A stretch of 64,000 nt of DNA from Vibrio superstes (GTDB lineage: Bacteria; Pseudomonadota; Gammaproteobacteria; Enterobacterales; Vibrionaceae): the NCBI RefSeq assembly GCF_003569005.1, contig NZ_BCUR01000004.1, positions 186,001 to 250,000 on the forward strand. Reading direction: 5' to 3'. Below the pieces are notes generated by a model, which saw only the letters and a list, made by a program, of their open reading frames with translations, searched no databases and had not been told where the DNA came from. The translations under genes were made by a program, and so were the position numbers. The stretch's first letter is position 1; each line of letters opens with the position of its first letter. Positions 35,797-45,782 of this stretch are shown here, piece after piece.

Positions 35797-37998
35797 TTAA
35801 CTTAAATCTTGTGGCTCGACATCTATGTTCCAACGTACTTTTTTTGAGTTGGGTAACATTTCGATTGCAGGTTTTGCACTCATTAGCAGTTTTTGCATGG
35901 TCGAGCGCAACTGGCATTGCAAAATAAGTTGCCAACGAGATTTTCCTGCGCGCTTGGCCATTGGGGCTGGAGTTGGCCCTAATACCCAGCAATGTTCATC
36001 AAACAATGGGTGGGCTTCAAGGGTATGGCGCACCTGCCTCAAGAAGTCTTCAGCGAGTTGGGAGTGGTTTGATTCTGCACGAAATAGTGACAGGCTGGCG
36101 TAAGGTGGCAATTGCGCTACTCGTCGCTCCATGAGAGCCCCTTGGGCGAACTCTGGATAGCCTTTGTGAAGCAAGGCTTGCAGCAATGAATGCTCTGGGT
36201 GGTGCGTTTGCAACACCACATACCCAGGCTTACTGGCGCGTCCTGCACGTCCTGCCACTTGGATGAATAGTTGTGCAAGTTTCTCAGACGCTCTGAAGTC
36301 ACTGCTGTACAGGGATGAGTCGACATCTAATAGTGCTACTAAGGTGACGTCAGGGAAGTGATGTCCCTTTGCTAGCATTTGGGTACCAATGAGAATCTGA
36401 TACTCCCCTTTGCGGATAGACTCAAGCGCCGCTTCTAAACTGCCTTTTCGGCGAGTATTGTCTCTATCAATACGTATGGTCTTGTATTCAGGGAATAGGG
36501 TCTCAAGGTGGGTTTCCAGTTGCTCTGTGCCCACACCAACGGTCACCAAGTGGGTAGAACCACAGCTTTGACATTGGTGTACGACGGGCTTTTGCGAACC
36601 ACAGTGGTGACAGCGCATCTCACTGCTACCTTGATGGAAGGTATAATAGGCATCACATCGATGACACTCTGCAATCCAACCACATTCATGACACATCATC
36701 GCCGGAGAGAACCCGCGACGGTTCAAAAACAGCATGACCTGGTTGCCGTGCTGCAAGTGCTTTCGCATCTGTGCAATCAAGGGAGCACTCAAGCCGCTTT
36801 CTAGGTATAAACCTTTGACGTCTATAACGCTGTTCTTTGCTGGTTTCGCGCCTCCAGCCCGCTCTGTCAGTTGCAAGTGCAGATACTTGTTGGATAAAGC
36901 GTTGTTTAGGGTTTCTAAAGATGGTGTTGCAGAGCCCAGCACAATAGGGATGGATTCGGAATGAGCGCGCATTATCGCCATGTCTCGTGCATGATACCGT
37001 AAGCTGTCCTGCTGTTTATACGAGGAGTCGTGCTCCTCATCGACAATGATAATGCCAAGCTTGGCAAACGGAGTCAGTAGGGCAGAGCGGGTGCCAATAA
37101 GGATCCCACACTCTTTATTCTTTGCTGCAAGCCAAGCATTTAGTCGCTCAGTGTCATTGAGACCAGAATGGATGGTTGCAATAGGAACATTAAATCGTCG
37201 CTTAAATCGATTGATAGTTTGTGGTGTCAGGCCTATTTCTGGGACCAGTACCAAGGCTTGCTTGCCTTGGTTGACGACCTTTTCAATCAACTGCAGGTAA
37301 ACCTCAGTTTTTCCTGAACCTGTCACACCATCCAACAAGGCACATTCGTAGCCCTCAATATGATTAACAGTCACAACCGCTAGCATTTGCTCGTGATTGA
37401 GTTCTCGTTTGTTGTCTTCGTTGACTCGAACCTCTTGCCATTGGTCGTTGATCTCAAGGACTTCTGAAGACGTTATCCACTCTTTATCTTGTAATGCTTT
37501 TAAAACCGAGCTCGATATTTCCATATCCACTAGCTCGTGATGGGGTAAAGGACCGTGTTGTAAGGCGTTCATTACCTTAGCTTGCTGCACCGCTCGCCCA
37601 AAGCCTTGCATCAATTGATTGCGACCAGACTCCGTGAGTTGCCAGGTTTTTTGAGGCTGCTTTTGCGCCAACTTGCCTTTGCGCAGCGCACCTGGCATTG
37701 CTCCGTTTAAGGTATCGCCCAAAGGATATTGGTAAAATCGGCTGCCCCAATGGATTAACCGATAAAGCTTCTCTGGCCATATGGGCTCTTGGTCAAGAAC
37801 CTCTGTTAAGGGCTTAAGCTTGTTAATATCATATTCTGATTGATGGGTTAGAGCTGTGATCACACCAAGGAGTTTTTTTGGACCAAATGGAACCCATACG
37901 CGCACACCCACCACGGGGAAAAGGTGGGCAGGGATGATGTATTCAAATTCTTTATCCAGAGGTACAGGTAGGGCAACTCTGGCAATGGTTGGTCGCAT
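35797..37998 (-). CDS. priA: Primosomal replication protein PriA (DNA helicase)
   Basis: Replication restart helicase of about 733 residues. The N-terminal DNA-binding domain begins RPTIARVALPVPLDKEF. The motor has Walker A DGVTGSGKTEVYL and the DEEH box (IIVDEEHDSSYK), and an eight-cysteine zinc module follows (CHECGWIAECHRC ... CHHCG ... CQSCG). The frame is open to TTG 38025, but ATG 37998, preceded by AAAGAGA, gives the expected N terminus. PriA reloads DnaB at stalled forks. It is divergent from rpmE, as in E. coli. Confidence 0.96.
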   Translation of the reverse strand: MRPTIARVALPVPLDKEFEYIIPAHLFPVVGVRVWVPFGPKKLLGVITALTHQSEYDINKLKPLTEVLDQEPIWPEKLYRLIHWGSRFYQYPLGDTLNGAMPGALRKGKLAQKQPQKTWQLTESGRNQLMQGFGRAVQQAKVMNALQHGPLPHHELVDMEISSSVLKALQDKEWITSSEVLEINDQWQEVRVNEDNKRELNHEQMLAVVTVNHIEGYECALLDGVTGSGKTEVYLQLIEKVVNQGKQALVLVPEIGLTPQTINRFKRRFNVPIATIHSGLNDTERLNAWLAAKNKECGILIGTRSALLTPFAKLGIIIVDEEHDSSYKQQDSLRYHARDMAIMRAHSESIPIVLGSATPSLETLNNALSNKYLHLQLTERAGGAKPAKNSVIDVKGLYLESGLSAPLIAQMRKHLQHGNQVMLFLNRRGFSPAMMCHECGWIAECHRCDAYYTFHQGSSEMRCHHCGSQKPVVHQCQSCGSTHLVTVGVGTEQLETHLETLFPEYKTIRIDRDNTRRKGSLEAALESIRKGEYQILIGTQMLAKGHHFPDVTLVALLDVDSSLYSSDFRASEKLAQLFIQVAGRAGRASKPGYVVLQTHHPEHSLLQALLHKGYPEFAQGALMERRVAQLPPYASLSLFRAESNHSQLAEDFLRQVRHTLEAHPLFDEHCWVLGPTPAPMAKRAGKSRWQLILQCQLRSTMQKLLMSAKPAIEMLPNSKKVRWNIDVEPQDLS

Positions 37999-38103
37999 GA
38001 GATCTCTTTGGGGTTTTGCAATCAAGAACAGATAGTCATGATAATACTAGAGAAAAGCCCGTAAGATTACGATAATTGAATATAGGTGAATCCAGCTCAC
38101 CTG

Positions 38104-38130
38104 CGTAACTCTTTAATATAAAGAGTTACG
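38104..38130. repeat. Perfect 11-bp inverted repeat in the priA-rpmE gap
   Basis: CGTAACTCTTT and AAAGAGTTACG flank a 5-base AATAT centre. No T run follows on either strand, so it is not an ordinary terminator. It lies in the divergent gap between priA and rpmE and could be an operator or a leader hairpin. Confidence 0.6.
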
Positions 38131-38297
38131 GTGAAAAAAGTGGCGAAAAAAGGGACAAATAAGTTGATCCCAACAGACTATTTCATTAGTATACTGCGCC
38201 TTGAAGATGTCGTATTAAACGATATCACTGTTAGAAACTACGTGTGGTGTTCAGCATAGAACTGGATAGCGACACGGCCTATAAATGAGGTTTTCCC

Positions 38298-38516
38298 ATG
38301 AAAGCAGGTATCCATCCTGAGTACAAAGCAGTTACTGCAACATGTTCTTGCGGCAACACTTTTGAGTTCAACTCAACTCTAGCTAAAGAATCTATCCACC
38401 TAGACGTATGTGATAAATGTCACCCGTTCTACACTGGTAAGCAACGTATCGTTGATACTGGCGGCCGTGTTGATCGCTTTAACAAGCGTTTCGGTGCTCT
38501 TTCTTCTAAGAAGTAA
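38298..38516 (+). CDS. rpmE: 50S ribosomal protein L31 (zinc-binding form)
   Basis: Ribosomal protein of 72 residues with the zinc-type cysteine pattern: CSCG at 16-18 and CDKC near 37-40 in [15 protein letters not shown]. The zinc-free paralogue RpmE2 lacks these cysteines, so this is the primary form. GAGG precedes the ATG. It is monocistronic, divergent from priA, and ends just before a hairpin terminator. A TATACT-like -10 at 38190-38195 may serve it, but no well-spaced -35 is evident. Confidence 0.97.
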   Translation: MKAGIHPEYKAVTATCSCGNTFEFNSTLAKESIHLDVCDKCHPFYTGKQRIVDTGGRVDRFNKRFGALSSKK

Positions 38517-38536
38517 TCTTAGTTGTAAAGAAACAG

Positions 38537-38563
38537 AAAAAGGTCGCTTAGGCGGCCTTTTTT
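38537..38563 (+). terminator. rpmE terminator
   Basis: Stem AAAAGGTCGC / GCGGCCTTTT (with a G-T pair) and a T run, 20 bases after the rpmE stop. Confidence 0.85.
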
Positions 38564-38683
38564 GATCTCAGCTGAAAGCAAAGATTACAATTCATACTCT
38601 TGCTACCTTGTAGCACATTAAGTCTTTTTTAATTACACTTAACGCTTCTTTTGTTCCTCCACACCCTTAAGGAATTTCCTTCG

Positions 38684-39946
38684 ATGTCTGATGACCAACC
38701 TGTAAACGATTTTCGCCAGCAAGCTCTTGATTATCATGAGTTCCCTAAACCGGGAAAGATTGCTGTTGAGCTGACTACTCCTGCTGATTCTGTGCATGAC
38801 CTTGCTTTGGCATATAGCCCAGGTGTTGCAGAACCAGTGCGCGAGATTGCTCAAAACGTGGATAACGTTTACAAGTACACTGCGAAAGGAAACATGGTTG
38901 CGGTTATCTCAAACGGCACCGCGATTCTGGGTCTAGGTAACCTAGGTCCTATGGCTTCAAAACCAGTCATGGAAGGTAAGGCGTTACTGTTCAAGCGTTT
39001 TGCCGGTTTAGACTCAATCGACATTGAAGTAAAGCACCGCACTATCGATGAATTCGTAGATACTGTAGCGGCGATTGCCGATACCTTTGGTGGTATTAAC
39101 CTAGAAGACATCAAAGCCCCAGATTGCTTTGAGATTGAAAGTCGCCTGATTGAACGTTGTGACGTGCCAGTCTTCCATGATGACCAGCACGGTACTGCGA
39201 TTGTTACCGCAGCGGGTATGTTGAATGCCATTGAGCTACAAGGGAAGCAACTGTGTGACTCTACCATTGTCTGTCTAGGCGCGGGCGCAGCAGCAGTTGC
39301 TTGTATGGAGCTGTTGATTAAATGTGGTGCTCAGCGTGAAAAAATCTACATGCTTGATCGTAAGGGTGTCATTCACACTCGTCGTGATGACTTGAATGAA
39401 TACAAACAGCTGTTTGCCAACAATACCGACAAACGCACGCTAGAAGATGTGATTGAAGGTGCAGACTTATTCTTGGGTGTATCAGGGCCAAATCTATTGT
39501 CTCCAGAAGCGCTGGCACTCATGGGCGACAAGCCTGTGGTATTCGCTTGTTCAAACCCAGATCCAGAGATTAAGCCAGAGCTTGCTCATAAAGTACGTAC
39601 TGACCTTATCATGGGTACAGGTCGTTCTGATTACCCAAATCAGGTAAACAATGTTATCTGCTTCCCATTCATCTTCCGTGGTGCGTTGGACGTTCGTGCC
39701 AGTGAAATCAATATCGAGATGAAACTTGCTGCAGTAGAAGCGATTCGTCAGTTAGCGAAAGAGCCTGTTCCTGCTGAAGTATTGAAAGCAGCGGGTGTCG
39801 AGTCTTTAGAGTTTGGTACTGGTTACATTATTCCAAAGCCTATGGATCCTCGTTTGCTTCCTCGTGTTGCAAGAGCGGTAGCTGAGGCTGCTGTTGAATC
39901 TGGTGTGGCGCGCATTGAGCTACCAGAAGGCTACATGCAGGGCTAA
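38684..39946 (+). CDS. Malic enzyme (malate dehydrogenase, oxaloacetate-decarboxylating)
   Basis: Cytoplasmic enzyme of about 420 residues converting malate to pyruvate and CO2 with NAD(P). The N-terminal malic domain has LAYSPGVAEPV with the catalytic Tyr and the metal-binding EDIKAPDCF and VFHDDQHGTA segments. The C-terminal NAD(P)-binding domain has VCLGAGAAAVA and ends with the NQVNNVICFPF region. It lacks the phosphotransacetylase-like extension of E. coli MaeB, so it is the short form; cofactor preference is not decided. The open frame starts at TTG 38651, but ATG 38684 after AAGGAA gives the natural start MSDDQPV. Confidence 0.92.
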   Translation: MSDDQPVNDFRQQALDYHEFPKPGKIAVELTTPADSVHDLALAYSPGVAEPVREIAQNVDNVYKYTAKGNMVAVISNGTAILGLGNLGPMASKPVMEGKALLFKRFAGLDSIDIEVKHRTIDEFVDTVAAIADTFGGINLEDIKAPDCFEIESRLIERCDVPVFHDDQHGTAIVTAAGMLNAIELQGKQLCDSTIVCLGAGAAAVACMELLIKCGAQREKIYMLDRKGVIHTRRDDLNEYKQLFANNTDKRTLEDVIEGADLFLGVSGPNLLSPEALALMGDKPVVFACSNPDPEIKPELAHKVRTDLIMGTGRSDYPNQVNNVICFPFIFRGALDVRASEINIEMKLAAVEAIRQLAKEPVPAEVLKAAGVESLEFGTGYIIPKPMDPRLLPRVARAVAEAAVESGVARIELPEGYMQG

Positions 39947-39961
39947 TATCCCGAAAATGTA

Positions 39962-39999
39962 AAAAGGGGGTTAGAGTACGCGTACTCTAACCCCCTTTT
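39962..39999. terminator. Bidirectional terminator, perfect 38-bp palindrome
   Basis: The 19-base arm AAAAGGGGGTTAGAGTACG is followed with no spacer by its exact reverse complement. A and T runs continue on both sides. It lies between convergent malic-enzyme and metJ genes and should stop transcription from both. Confidence 0.9.
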
Positions 40000-40027
40000 G
40001 TTATTTACTCATTGGTATATCAAATTA

Positions 40028-40345
40028 TTAGTCGTCAAATACTTCTAGCTCGATACCTAGATCAGACATGATTTGCTGAGCTTCAGCTGGGATCTCATCA
40101 GGGTGGTCTTTTCTAAGGTCTTCGTCAGTAGGTAGAGGCTGTCCTGTGTAAGCGTGTAAGAATGCTTCACACAGTAGCTCACTATTGGTTGCATGACGCA
40201 GGTTGTTCACCTGGCGACGAGTGCGCTCGTCAGTCAGAATTTTAAGAACCTTAAGCGGAATAGACACAGTGATCTTTTTAACTTGAGTACTTTTTTTACC
40301 GTGCTCAGCATATGGGCTGATGTAATCGCCATTCCAGTCTGCCAT
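40028..40345 (-). CDS. metJ: Methionine repressor MetJ
   Basis: Ribbon-helix-helix repressor of 105 residues (the E. coli length) that uses S-adenosylmethionine as corepressor. The DNA-contacting beta strand is [13 protein letters not shown] near 24-36, followed by the [23 protein letters not shown] helices. It binds tandem 8-base met boxes. It is divergent from metB with one set of boxes in the gap between them (40422-40445), so it should repress both metBL and itself. Confidence 0.98.
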   Translation of the reverse strand: MADWNGDYISPYAEHGKKSTQVKKITVSIPLKVLKILTDERTRRQVNNLRHATNSELLCEAFLHAYTGQPLPTDEDLRKDHPDEIPAEAQQIMSDLGIELEVFDD

Positions 40346-40421
40346 TGGAAACCTTTTATTACCTAATATAAGAGTTAATACCTAATTCTAGCGATATTGA
40401 CTGCTATATGTAAAGGCATTT

Positions 40422-40445
40422 AGACGTCTAGATGTGTTGATGTCT
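40422..40445. promoter_or_regulatory. MetJ operator, three tandem met boxes (metJ/metB)
   Basis: Three contiguous 8-mers: AGACGTCT (perfect consensus), AGATGTGT and TGATGTCT. They lie in the divergent metJ-metB gap, 77 bases from metJ and 91 from metB. Confidence 0.9.
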
Positions 40446-40535
40446 GATGGTTATCGGGGTAATCTATGAACAGAATTAGATTAATTTGATTGGTATCAAA
40501 CTACGCCAGTCATTGTCAAAGGAAAGGACAAGAAA

Positions 40536-41699
40536 ATGAGCAGTAAACACAAGTCATCGACGATTGCCGTTCGTACCGGTATCGAATCTGATACCCAACA
40601 CCATGCTGTTGTTCCCCCAATTTATCTGTCCACCAACTACGGTTTTCCTTCATTCGGAGATGTACCAAAGTACGACTATACCCGCTCAGGAAATCCAAAT
40701 CGAGGATTACTAGAGACGGCACTGTTTGAGTTGGAATCAGGTAAAGGTGCGGTGGTGACAAACTGCGGCACGTCGGCTCTCAATCTATGGGTTTCAGCAT
40801 TTTTAGGCCCTGATGATTTAATTGTTGCACCGCATGACTGCTACGGCGGGACCTACCGTCTATTCAATACTCGCTCGTTAAAGGGTGACTTCAAGGTCGA
40901 ATTTGTCGATCAATCTGATGAACAAGCACTTGCCGCGGCAATAGCTAAAAAGCCTAAGCTTATTCTTATCGAAACGCCGTCTAACCCGCTGGTTCGCGTA
41001 GTGGATATTGCAAAAGTATGTCAGCAAGCGGCTGAAGTTGGCGCACTAGTGGGCGTCGACAACACCTTTTTGACACCGATATTCCAGAAGCCTCTAGAAC
41101 TGGGCGCGGACTTCGTTATTCACTCAACCACCAAGTACATCAATGGTCACTCTGACGTTATTGGTGGCGTAGTGATCACTAAAACAGAAGAGCACGCAGA
41201 AGAACTTGGCTGGTGGGGCAACTGCATCGGTGCGACAGGCACTCCATTTGATAGCTACATGACGCTGCGTGGCATTCGTACCTTGGGCGCTCGAATGCGT
41301 GTTCATGAAGAAGGCTCACAGCAGATCCTAAACTATCTTCAGTCGCAAAAACGCGTTAATACCATCTACCACCCAAGCCTTCCTGAGCATCCTGGGCATG
41401 AGATTGCTAAGCGCCAACAGTCTGGTTTTGGCAGTATGCTGAGCTTTGAGTTTGATGGCAGCATGGAAGAGCTAAAAACCTTTGTGGGTGGCTTGAAGCT
41501 ATTCTCATTGGCAGAGTCTCTAGGTGGAGTAGAAAGCTTAATTTGCCACCCAGCGACTATGACGCACCGTGCCATGGGTGAAGAAGCCCTAGCCGAGGCG
41601 GGCGTTTCTCATTTCTTGTTGCGTTTATCTGTCGGTCTTGAAGACGCTGATGATCTGATTGATGACCTGATCCAAGCATTTGACCTAGTGGAGAAATAA
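40536..41699 (+). CDS. metB: Cystathionine gamma-synthase MetB
   Basis: PLP enzyme of 387 residues in the Cys/Met metabolism family that condenses an activated homoserine (O-succinylhomoserine in enterics) with cysteine to cystathionine. The PLP lysine lies in HSTTKYINGHSDVIGG; YDYTRSGNPNRG near 46-58 and ETPSNPLVRVVDI are family signatures. The start follows AAGGAAAGGACAAGAAA. metL begins two bases after its stop, giving the metBL operon of enterobacteria under MetJ. Confidence 0.96.
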   Translation: MSSKHKSSTIAVRTGIESDTQHHAVVPPIYLSTNYGFPSFGDVPKYDYTRSGNPNRGLLETALFELESGKGAVVTNCGTSALNLWVSAFLGPDDLIVAPHDCYGGTYRLFNTRSLKGDFKVEFVDQSDEQALAAAIAKKPKLILIETPSNPLVRVVDIAKVCQQAAEVGALVGVDNTFLTPIFQKPLELGADFVIHSTTKYINGHSDVIGGVVITKTEEHAEELGWWGNCIGATGTPFDSYMTLRGIRTLGARMRVHEEGSQQILNYLQSQKRVNTIYHPSLPEHPGHEIAKRQQSGFGSMLSFEFDGSMEELKTFVGGLKLFSLAESLGGVESLICHPATMTHRAMGEEALAEAGVSHFLLRLSVGLEDADDLIDDLIQAFDLVEK

Positions 41700-41701
41700 C
41701 C

Positions 41702-44110
41702 ATGGGAAACCTAAAGCAGCTTCATAAATTTGGTGGTAGTAGCCTTGCCAATGCTGAGTGTTTTAGTCGCGTAGCCAATATCTTGGCGGAATATTCCAAT
41801 GTGGGCGACCTGGTTATCGTTTCAGCAGCGGGTTCTACCACAAACAATTTGCTACGTTGGTTGGCTGCATTAGAGAAGGATGGGCGAATTGCTCATGAAA
41901 TCTTGCTTGAGCTGCGTGCCTATCAGAACCAATTGATTGTAGACCTGCTTCCAGAAGATAAAGCCGAGCCACTACAAGAAGTGCTCAATAGTGAATTTAC
42001 AGCCCTTAGTGCCTTAAACGCGCCGATGAGCGAATCACAGAAATCGGCAGCGCTTGGTCATGGTGAGGTGTGGTCGTCTCGTCTTCTAGCTGCTCTTCTT
42101 AGCGATAAAGATATGGAAAGTGTGGCTATCGACTCTCGTGATTTCTTACGCGCTGAAATCGGTACACAGCCAGAGATTGACCGAGGATTATCGTGGCCGT
42201 TGGCGAAATCAGTGGTCGCACAGCATCCGCATCGACGACTCGTGGTTACCGGCTTTATGGCTCAGAACCAACAGGGCGAAACCGTTCTGCTTGGGCGCAA
42301 TGGCTCTGATTATTCGGCAACGATAGTCGGTGCATTGGCAGAAGTTTCTAAGGTGACTATTTGGAGTGATGTAGCGGGTGTTTACAGTGCCGATCCTCGC
42401 ATTGTCAGTGATGCTTGCTTGCTGCCATTACTTCGCCTTGATGAAGCAAGTGAACTGGCACGCTTAGCTGCGCCAGTATTGCACAGCCGCACATTGCAGC
42501 CGGTCGCGCAGAGCACTATGGATATGGAACTGCGCTGCAGTCATCAACCTGAGTCTGGCTCAACGCGCATTGAGCGCGTACTCGCTTCTGGACGTGGTGC
42601 GAAGATTGTTACCTCGCTAGATGACGTTAACCTTATTGAGTTAACCCTAAGCCACGCGCACGACTTTGAGCGCTTAGAGCCTCAAGTGTTATCTTTGCTG
42701 AACAAAGCTCAACTTGCACCGTTAGCTTACGAATCTCAATCGGATAACTACTGTCTGCGTTTGGCTTACACCAGTGAGTTGCTTGCGGGTGCGTTAGCGT
42801 GCATTGAATCTGCTCACCTTGAGGTTGGCGTGGAGGTCAAATCAGGCATGTCCTTGATCGCTGCCGTTGGCGCGGGTGTGACTAATAATGCCAACCACTG
42901 CTTTGGTTTTTATCAAACCCTCAAGGGAGTACCGGTTGAGTTCATGTTTGAGACAGACTCAGAGCTGAGCTTGATTGCTGTGGTGAGAACCAACAAGGTA
43001 CCTGAGCTACTTGAATCTTTACACAGCCAACTATTCCAAGCGCAAAAGCGTGTTGGCATTGTGCTGTGTGGCAAAGGCAATATTGGTTCCAATTGGATTG
43101 AGTTATTTGCACAGCAAAAAATCGAACTAGAAAAGCGTCGAGGCATGAGCTTTGACCTGATTGCTGTTGTGGCTAGCAATCGCTATTGGTTTGATGAGAA
43201 TGGCATTGATGCTGGCACGCTAAATACACATTTTGCTGAAGAGGCGGTGGTCGATGAAGAAGACTGGGTTTCTTTAGTCCGAAGACAGTCGAGCTATGAT
43301 GAGATTGTGGTACTGGATGTCACTGCTAGCCAAGCGGTATCGGACCGTTATCTTGAGTTTGCTGAGCATGGTATGCATGTTATTTCTGCAAATAAGCTAG
43401 CAGGCTCTGCGCCAAGCGAGTTTTATCATCAAGTACAAGATGTCTTTGCCAAAACCGGACGTCATTGGCTCTATAACGCAACAGTGGGTGCTGGCCTCCC
43501 AGTAAACCATACCGTGCGAGATCTGCGCGAAAGTGGCGACCAGATTGTGGCGATCTCAGGGATCTTCTCTGGCACTCTCTCTTGGTTATTCCAGCAATAC
43601 GATGGTTCGATTCCGTTTAGTGAACTGGTTGATCTTGCATGGCAGCAAGGACTGACTGAACCAGACCCTAGGGCTGATTTAGATGGCACTGATGTCATGC
43701 GTAAGCTGGTTATCTTAGCGCGTGAATCAGGGCTAGAGCTTGAGCCCGAGGGCGTTAAGGTAGAGTCTCTGGTACCAAAAGAACTTTTGCACCTATCGAT
43801 GGATGATTTCTTCCATCAAGCACATATGCTCAATGAGTTGCTGGCTGAGCGTCTGGATAAGGCTCAGAGCGAAGGTAAGGTGCTTCGTTATGTTGCACGT
43901 CTATCGAAAGATGGAGAGGCTACAGTGGGTGTAGAGGCGCTTGATGAGCGTCATGCTCTGGCGAACCTGCTCCCTTGTGACAACATCTTTGCTATCGAGA
44001 GCAAATGGTACAAAGATAACCCATTGGTTATCCGCGGACCTGGCGCTGGTCGTGAGGTGACTGCAGGCGCATTGCAGTCTGATCTTAACCGACTCTCTGG
44101 TTTGTTATAA
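41702..44110 (+). CDS. metL: Bifunctional aspartokinase II / homoserine dehydrogenase II MetL
   Basis: Fusion protein of 802 residues carrying out the first and third steps from aspartate to homoserine for methionine. The aspartokinase domain (about 1-290) begins HKFGGSSLANAECF and has LLGRNGSDYSA. A central ACT-like region (about 300-450) follows, and the homoserine dehydrogenase domain begins at VLCGKGNIGSNW near 458, with DPRADLDGTDVMRKL near 655. The central region diverges from ThrA, in keeping with the methionine isoform, which is not inhibited by threonine. It is the second gene of metBL. Confidence 0.96.
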   Translation: MGNLKQLHKFGGSSLANAECFSRVANILAEYSNVGDLVIVSAAGSTTNNLLRWLAALEKDGRIAHEILLELRAYQNQLIVDLLPEDKAEPLQEVLNSEFTALSALNAPMSESQKSAALGHGEVWSSRLLAALLSDKDMESVAIDSRDFLRAEIGTQPEIDRGLSWPLAKSVVAQHPHRRLVVTGFMAQNQQGETVLLGRNGSDYSATIVGALAEVSKVTIWSDVAGVYSADPRIVSDACLLPLLRLDEASELARLAAPVLHSRTLQPVAQSTMDMELRCSHQPESGSTRIERVLASGRGAKIVTSLDDVNLIELTLSHAHDFERLEPQVLSLLNKAQLAPLAYESQSDNYCLRLAYTSELLAGALACIESAHLEVGVEVKSGMSLIAAVGAGVTNNANHCFGFYQTLKGVPVEFMFETDSELSLIAVVRTNKVPELLESLHSQLFQAQKRVGIVLCGKGNIGSNWIELFAQQKIELEKRRGMSFDLIAVVASNRYWFDENGIDAGTLNTHFAEEAVVDEEDWVSLVRRQSSYDEIVVLDVTASQAVSDRYLEFAEHGMHVISANKLAGSAPSEFYHQVQDVFAKTGRHWLYNATVGAGLPVNHTVRDLRESGDQIVAISGIFSGTLSWLFQQYDGSIPFSELVDLAWQQGLTEPDPRADLDGTDVMRKLVILARESGLELEPEGVKVESLVPKELLHLSMDDFFHQAHMLNELLAERLDKAQSEGKVLRYVARLSKDGEATVGVEALDERHALANLLPCDNIFAIESKWYKDNPLVIRGPGAGREVTAGALQSDLNRLSGLL

Positions 44111-44125
44111 ATCTACCAGCTAAAA

Positions 44126-44151
44126 CATCCGGTGCCTTTGGGCACTGGATG
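44126..44151 (+). terminator. Probable weak terminator after metL
   Basis: An 11-pair stem CATCCGGTGCC / GGCACTGGATG (one G-T pair) with a 3- to 4-base loop starts 15 bases after the metL stop. It lacks a T run, so termination may be partial. Confidence 0.45.
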
Positions 44152-44192
44152 CCTTCCTTCAAAAAATCACTCAAAGTTTGCACGAATTTTTG

Positions 44193-44247
44193 TTGACATC
44201 CCCCTCATAAATTTACATTATCTAGACATATAGACGTCTAAACGTTC
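44193..44247 (+). promoter_or_regulatory. metF promoter with three met boxes
   Basis: TTGACA (44193-44198) and CATTAT (44216-44221) with a 17-base spacer form a strong promoter. Immediately downstream are three contiguous 8-mers: AGACATAT, AGACGTCT (perfect) and AAACGTTC at 44224-44247, overlapping the predicted start point. MetJ bound here would block metF transcription. Confidence 0.88.
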
Positions 44248-44268
44248 AGAGTTATGAGATTGTGCTGA

Positions 44269-45186
<918 letters not shown>

Positions 45187-45203
45187 ACTCTATAAACCAA
45201 ATA

Positions 45204-45246
45204 AAAACAAAGGACCTAGTGCATAATGTGCTAGGTCCTTTTGTTT
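45204..45246. terminator. Bidirectional terminator between metF and aphA
   Basis: Stem AAAGGACCTAG / CTAGGTCCTTT with an 11-base loop, extended by A-rich left and T-rich right flanks, between convergent metF and aphA. Confidence 0.88.
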
Positions 45247-45251
45247 ATCAG

Positions 45252-45782
45252 CTAAGCAATCTCGCCCAGCACTTCTTCTGCCCATTCATTCCACGCTTCG
45301 CGAGTAAGAAGGTTGCGGCGCAGTGTCAGGCGCTCAATCTTCTCTTTTTGGTTCAAAAGGCGAGTATCGGAGTAATGGGTACCCTCGATCTCTTTGTAGA
45401 ACTGAACCAGTTTACGAGAGTCATTTAGTGCATGTTGCAGCTGGTCTGAAAAACCTTCCGCAGGCTGAACTTCACAAGCGTAAAGTTTAGCGGCAAACTC
45501 ATCTCGCACCGTTGGATGTGAGATAGGTTGATCAAACCACTTAGCTAGAGCCTCGCGGCCGAGCTCTGTGATGGAGTAAATCTTTTTATCTGGTTTTCCT
45601 GATTGAGGTTGCAACTCACAAGTCACTAATTCATTTGCGGCCAGCTTGTTCAGCTCACGATAAACCTGTTGGTGGCTGGCTTTCCAGAAATAACCGATGC
45701 TATAAGAAAACTCTTTTGTAATGTCGTAACCGGTAGCATCTCGTGTGCTTAGTACGGTCAATATAACGTGTGGTAATGACAT
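45252..45782 (-). CDS. aphA: PadR-family virulence and quorum-sensing regulator AphA
   Basis: Winged-helix transcription factor of 176 residues. The N terminus SLPHVILTVLSTRDATGYDI and the segment GYFWKASHQQVYRELNKL match V. cholerae AphA almost residue for residue; the C-terminal part (LTLRRNLLTREAWNEWAEEVL) forms the dimerising coiled coil. AphA is the master regulator at low cell density in vibrios and activates virulence genes with AphB in V. cholerae. The frame runs up to 45815, but ATG 45782 after GGAAG gives the family start. It lies downstream of ppc, as in V. cholerae, behind its own long leader. Confidence 0.96.
   Translation of the reverse strand: MSLPHVILTVLSTRDATGYDITKEFSYSIGYFWKASHQQVYRELNKLAANELVTCELQPQSGKPDKKIYSITELGREALAKWFDQPISHPTVRDEFAAKLYACEVQPAEGFSDQLQHALNDSRKLVQFYKEIEGTHYSDTRLLNQKEKIERLTLRRNLLTREAWNEWAEEVLGEIA

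Noticed and set aside
38026..38297. A rpmE promoter of TTGATC (38164) and TATACT (38190)
   Set aside because: The spacer would be 20 bases, too long for a confident sigma-70 promoter; I only mention the -10-like hexamer.
38869..39267. 132-codon open frame on the - strand
   Set aside because: It is antisense to the malic enzyme gene, Ser/Ile-rich and without a ribosome binding site; a shadow frame.
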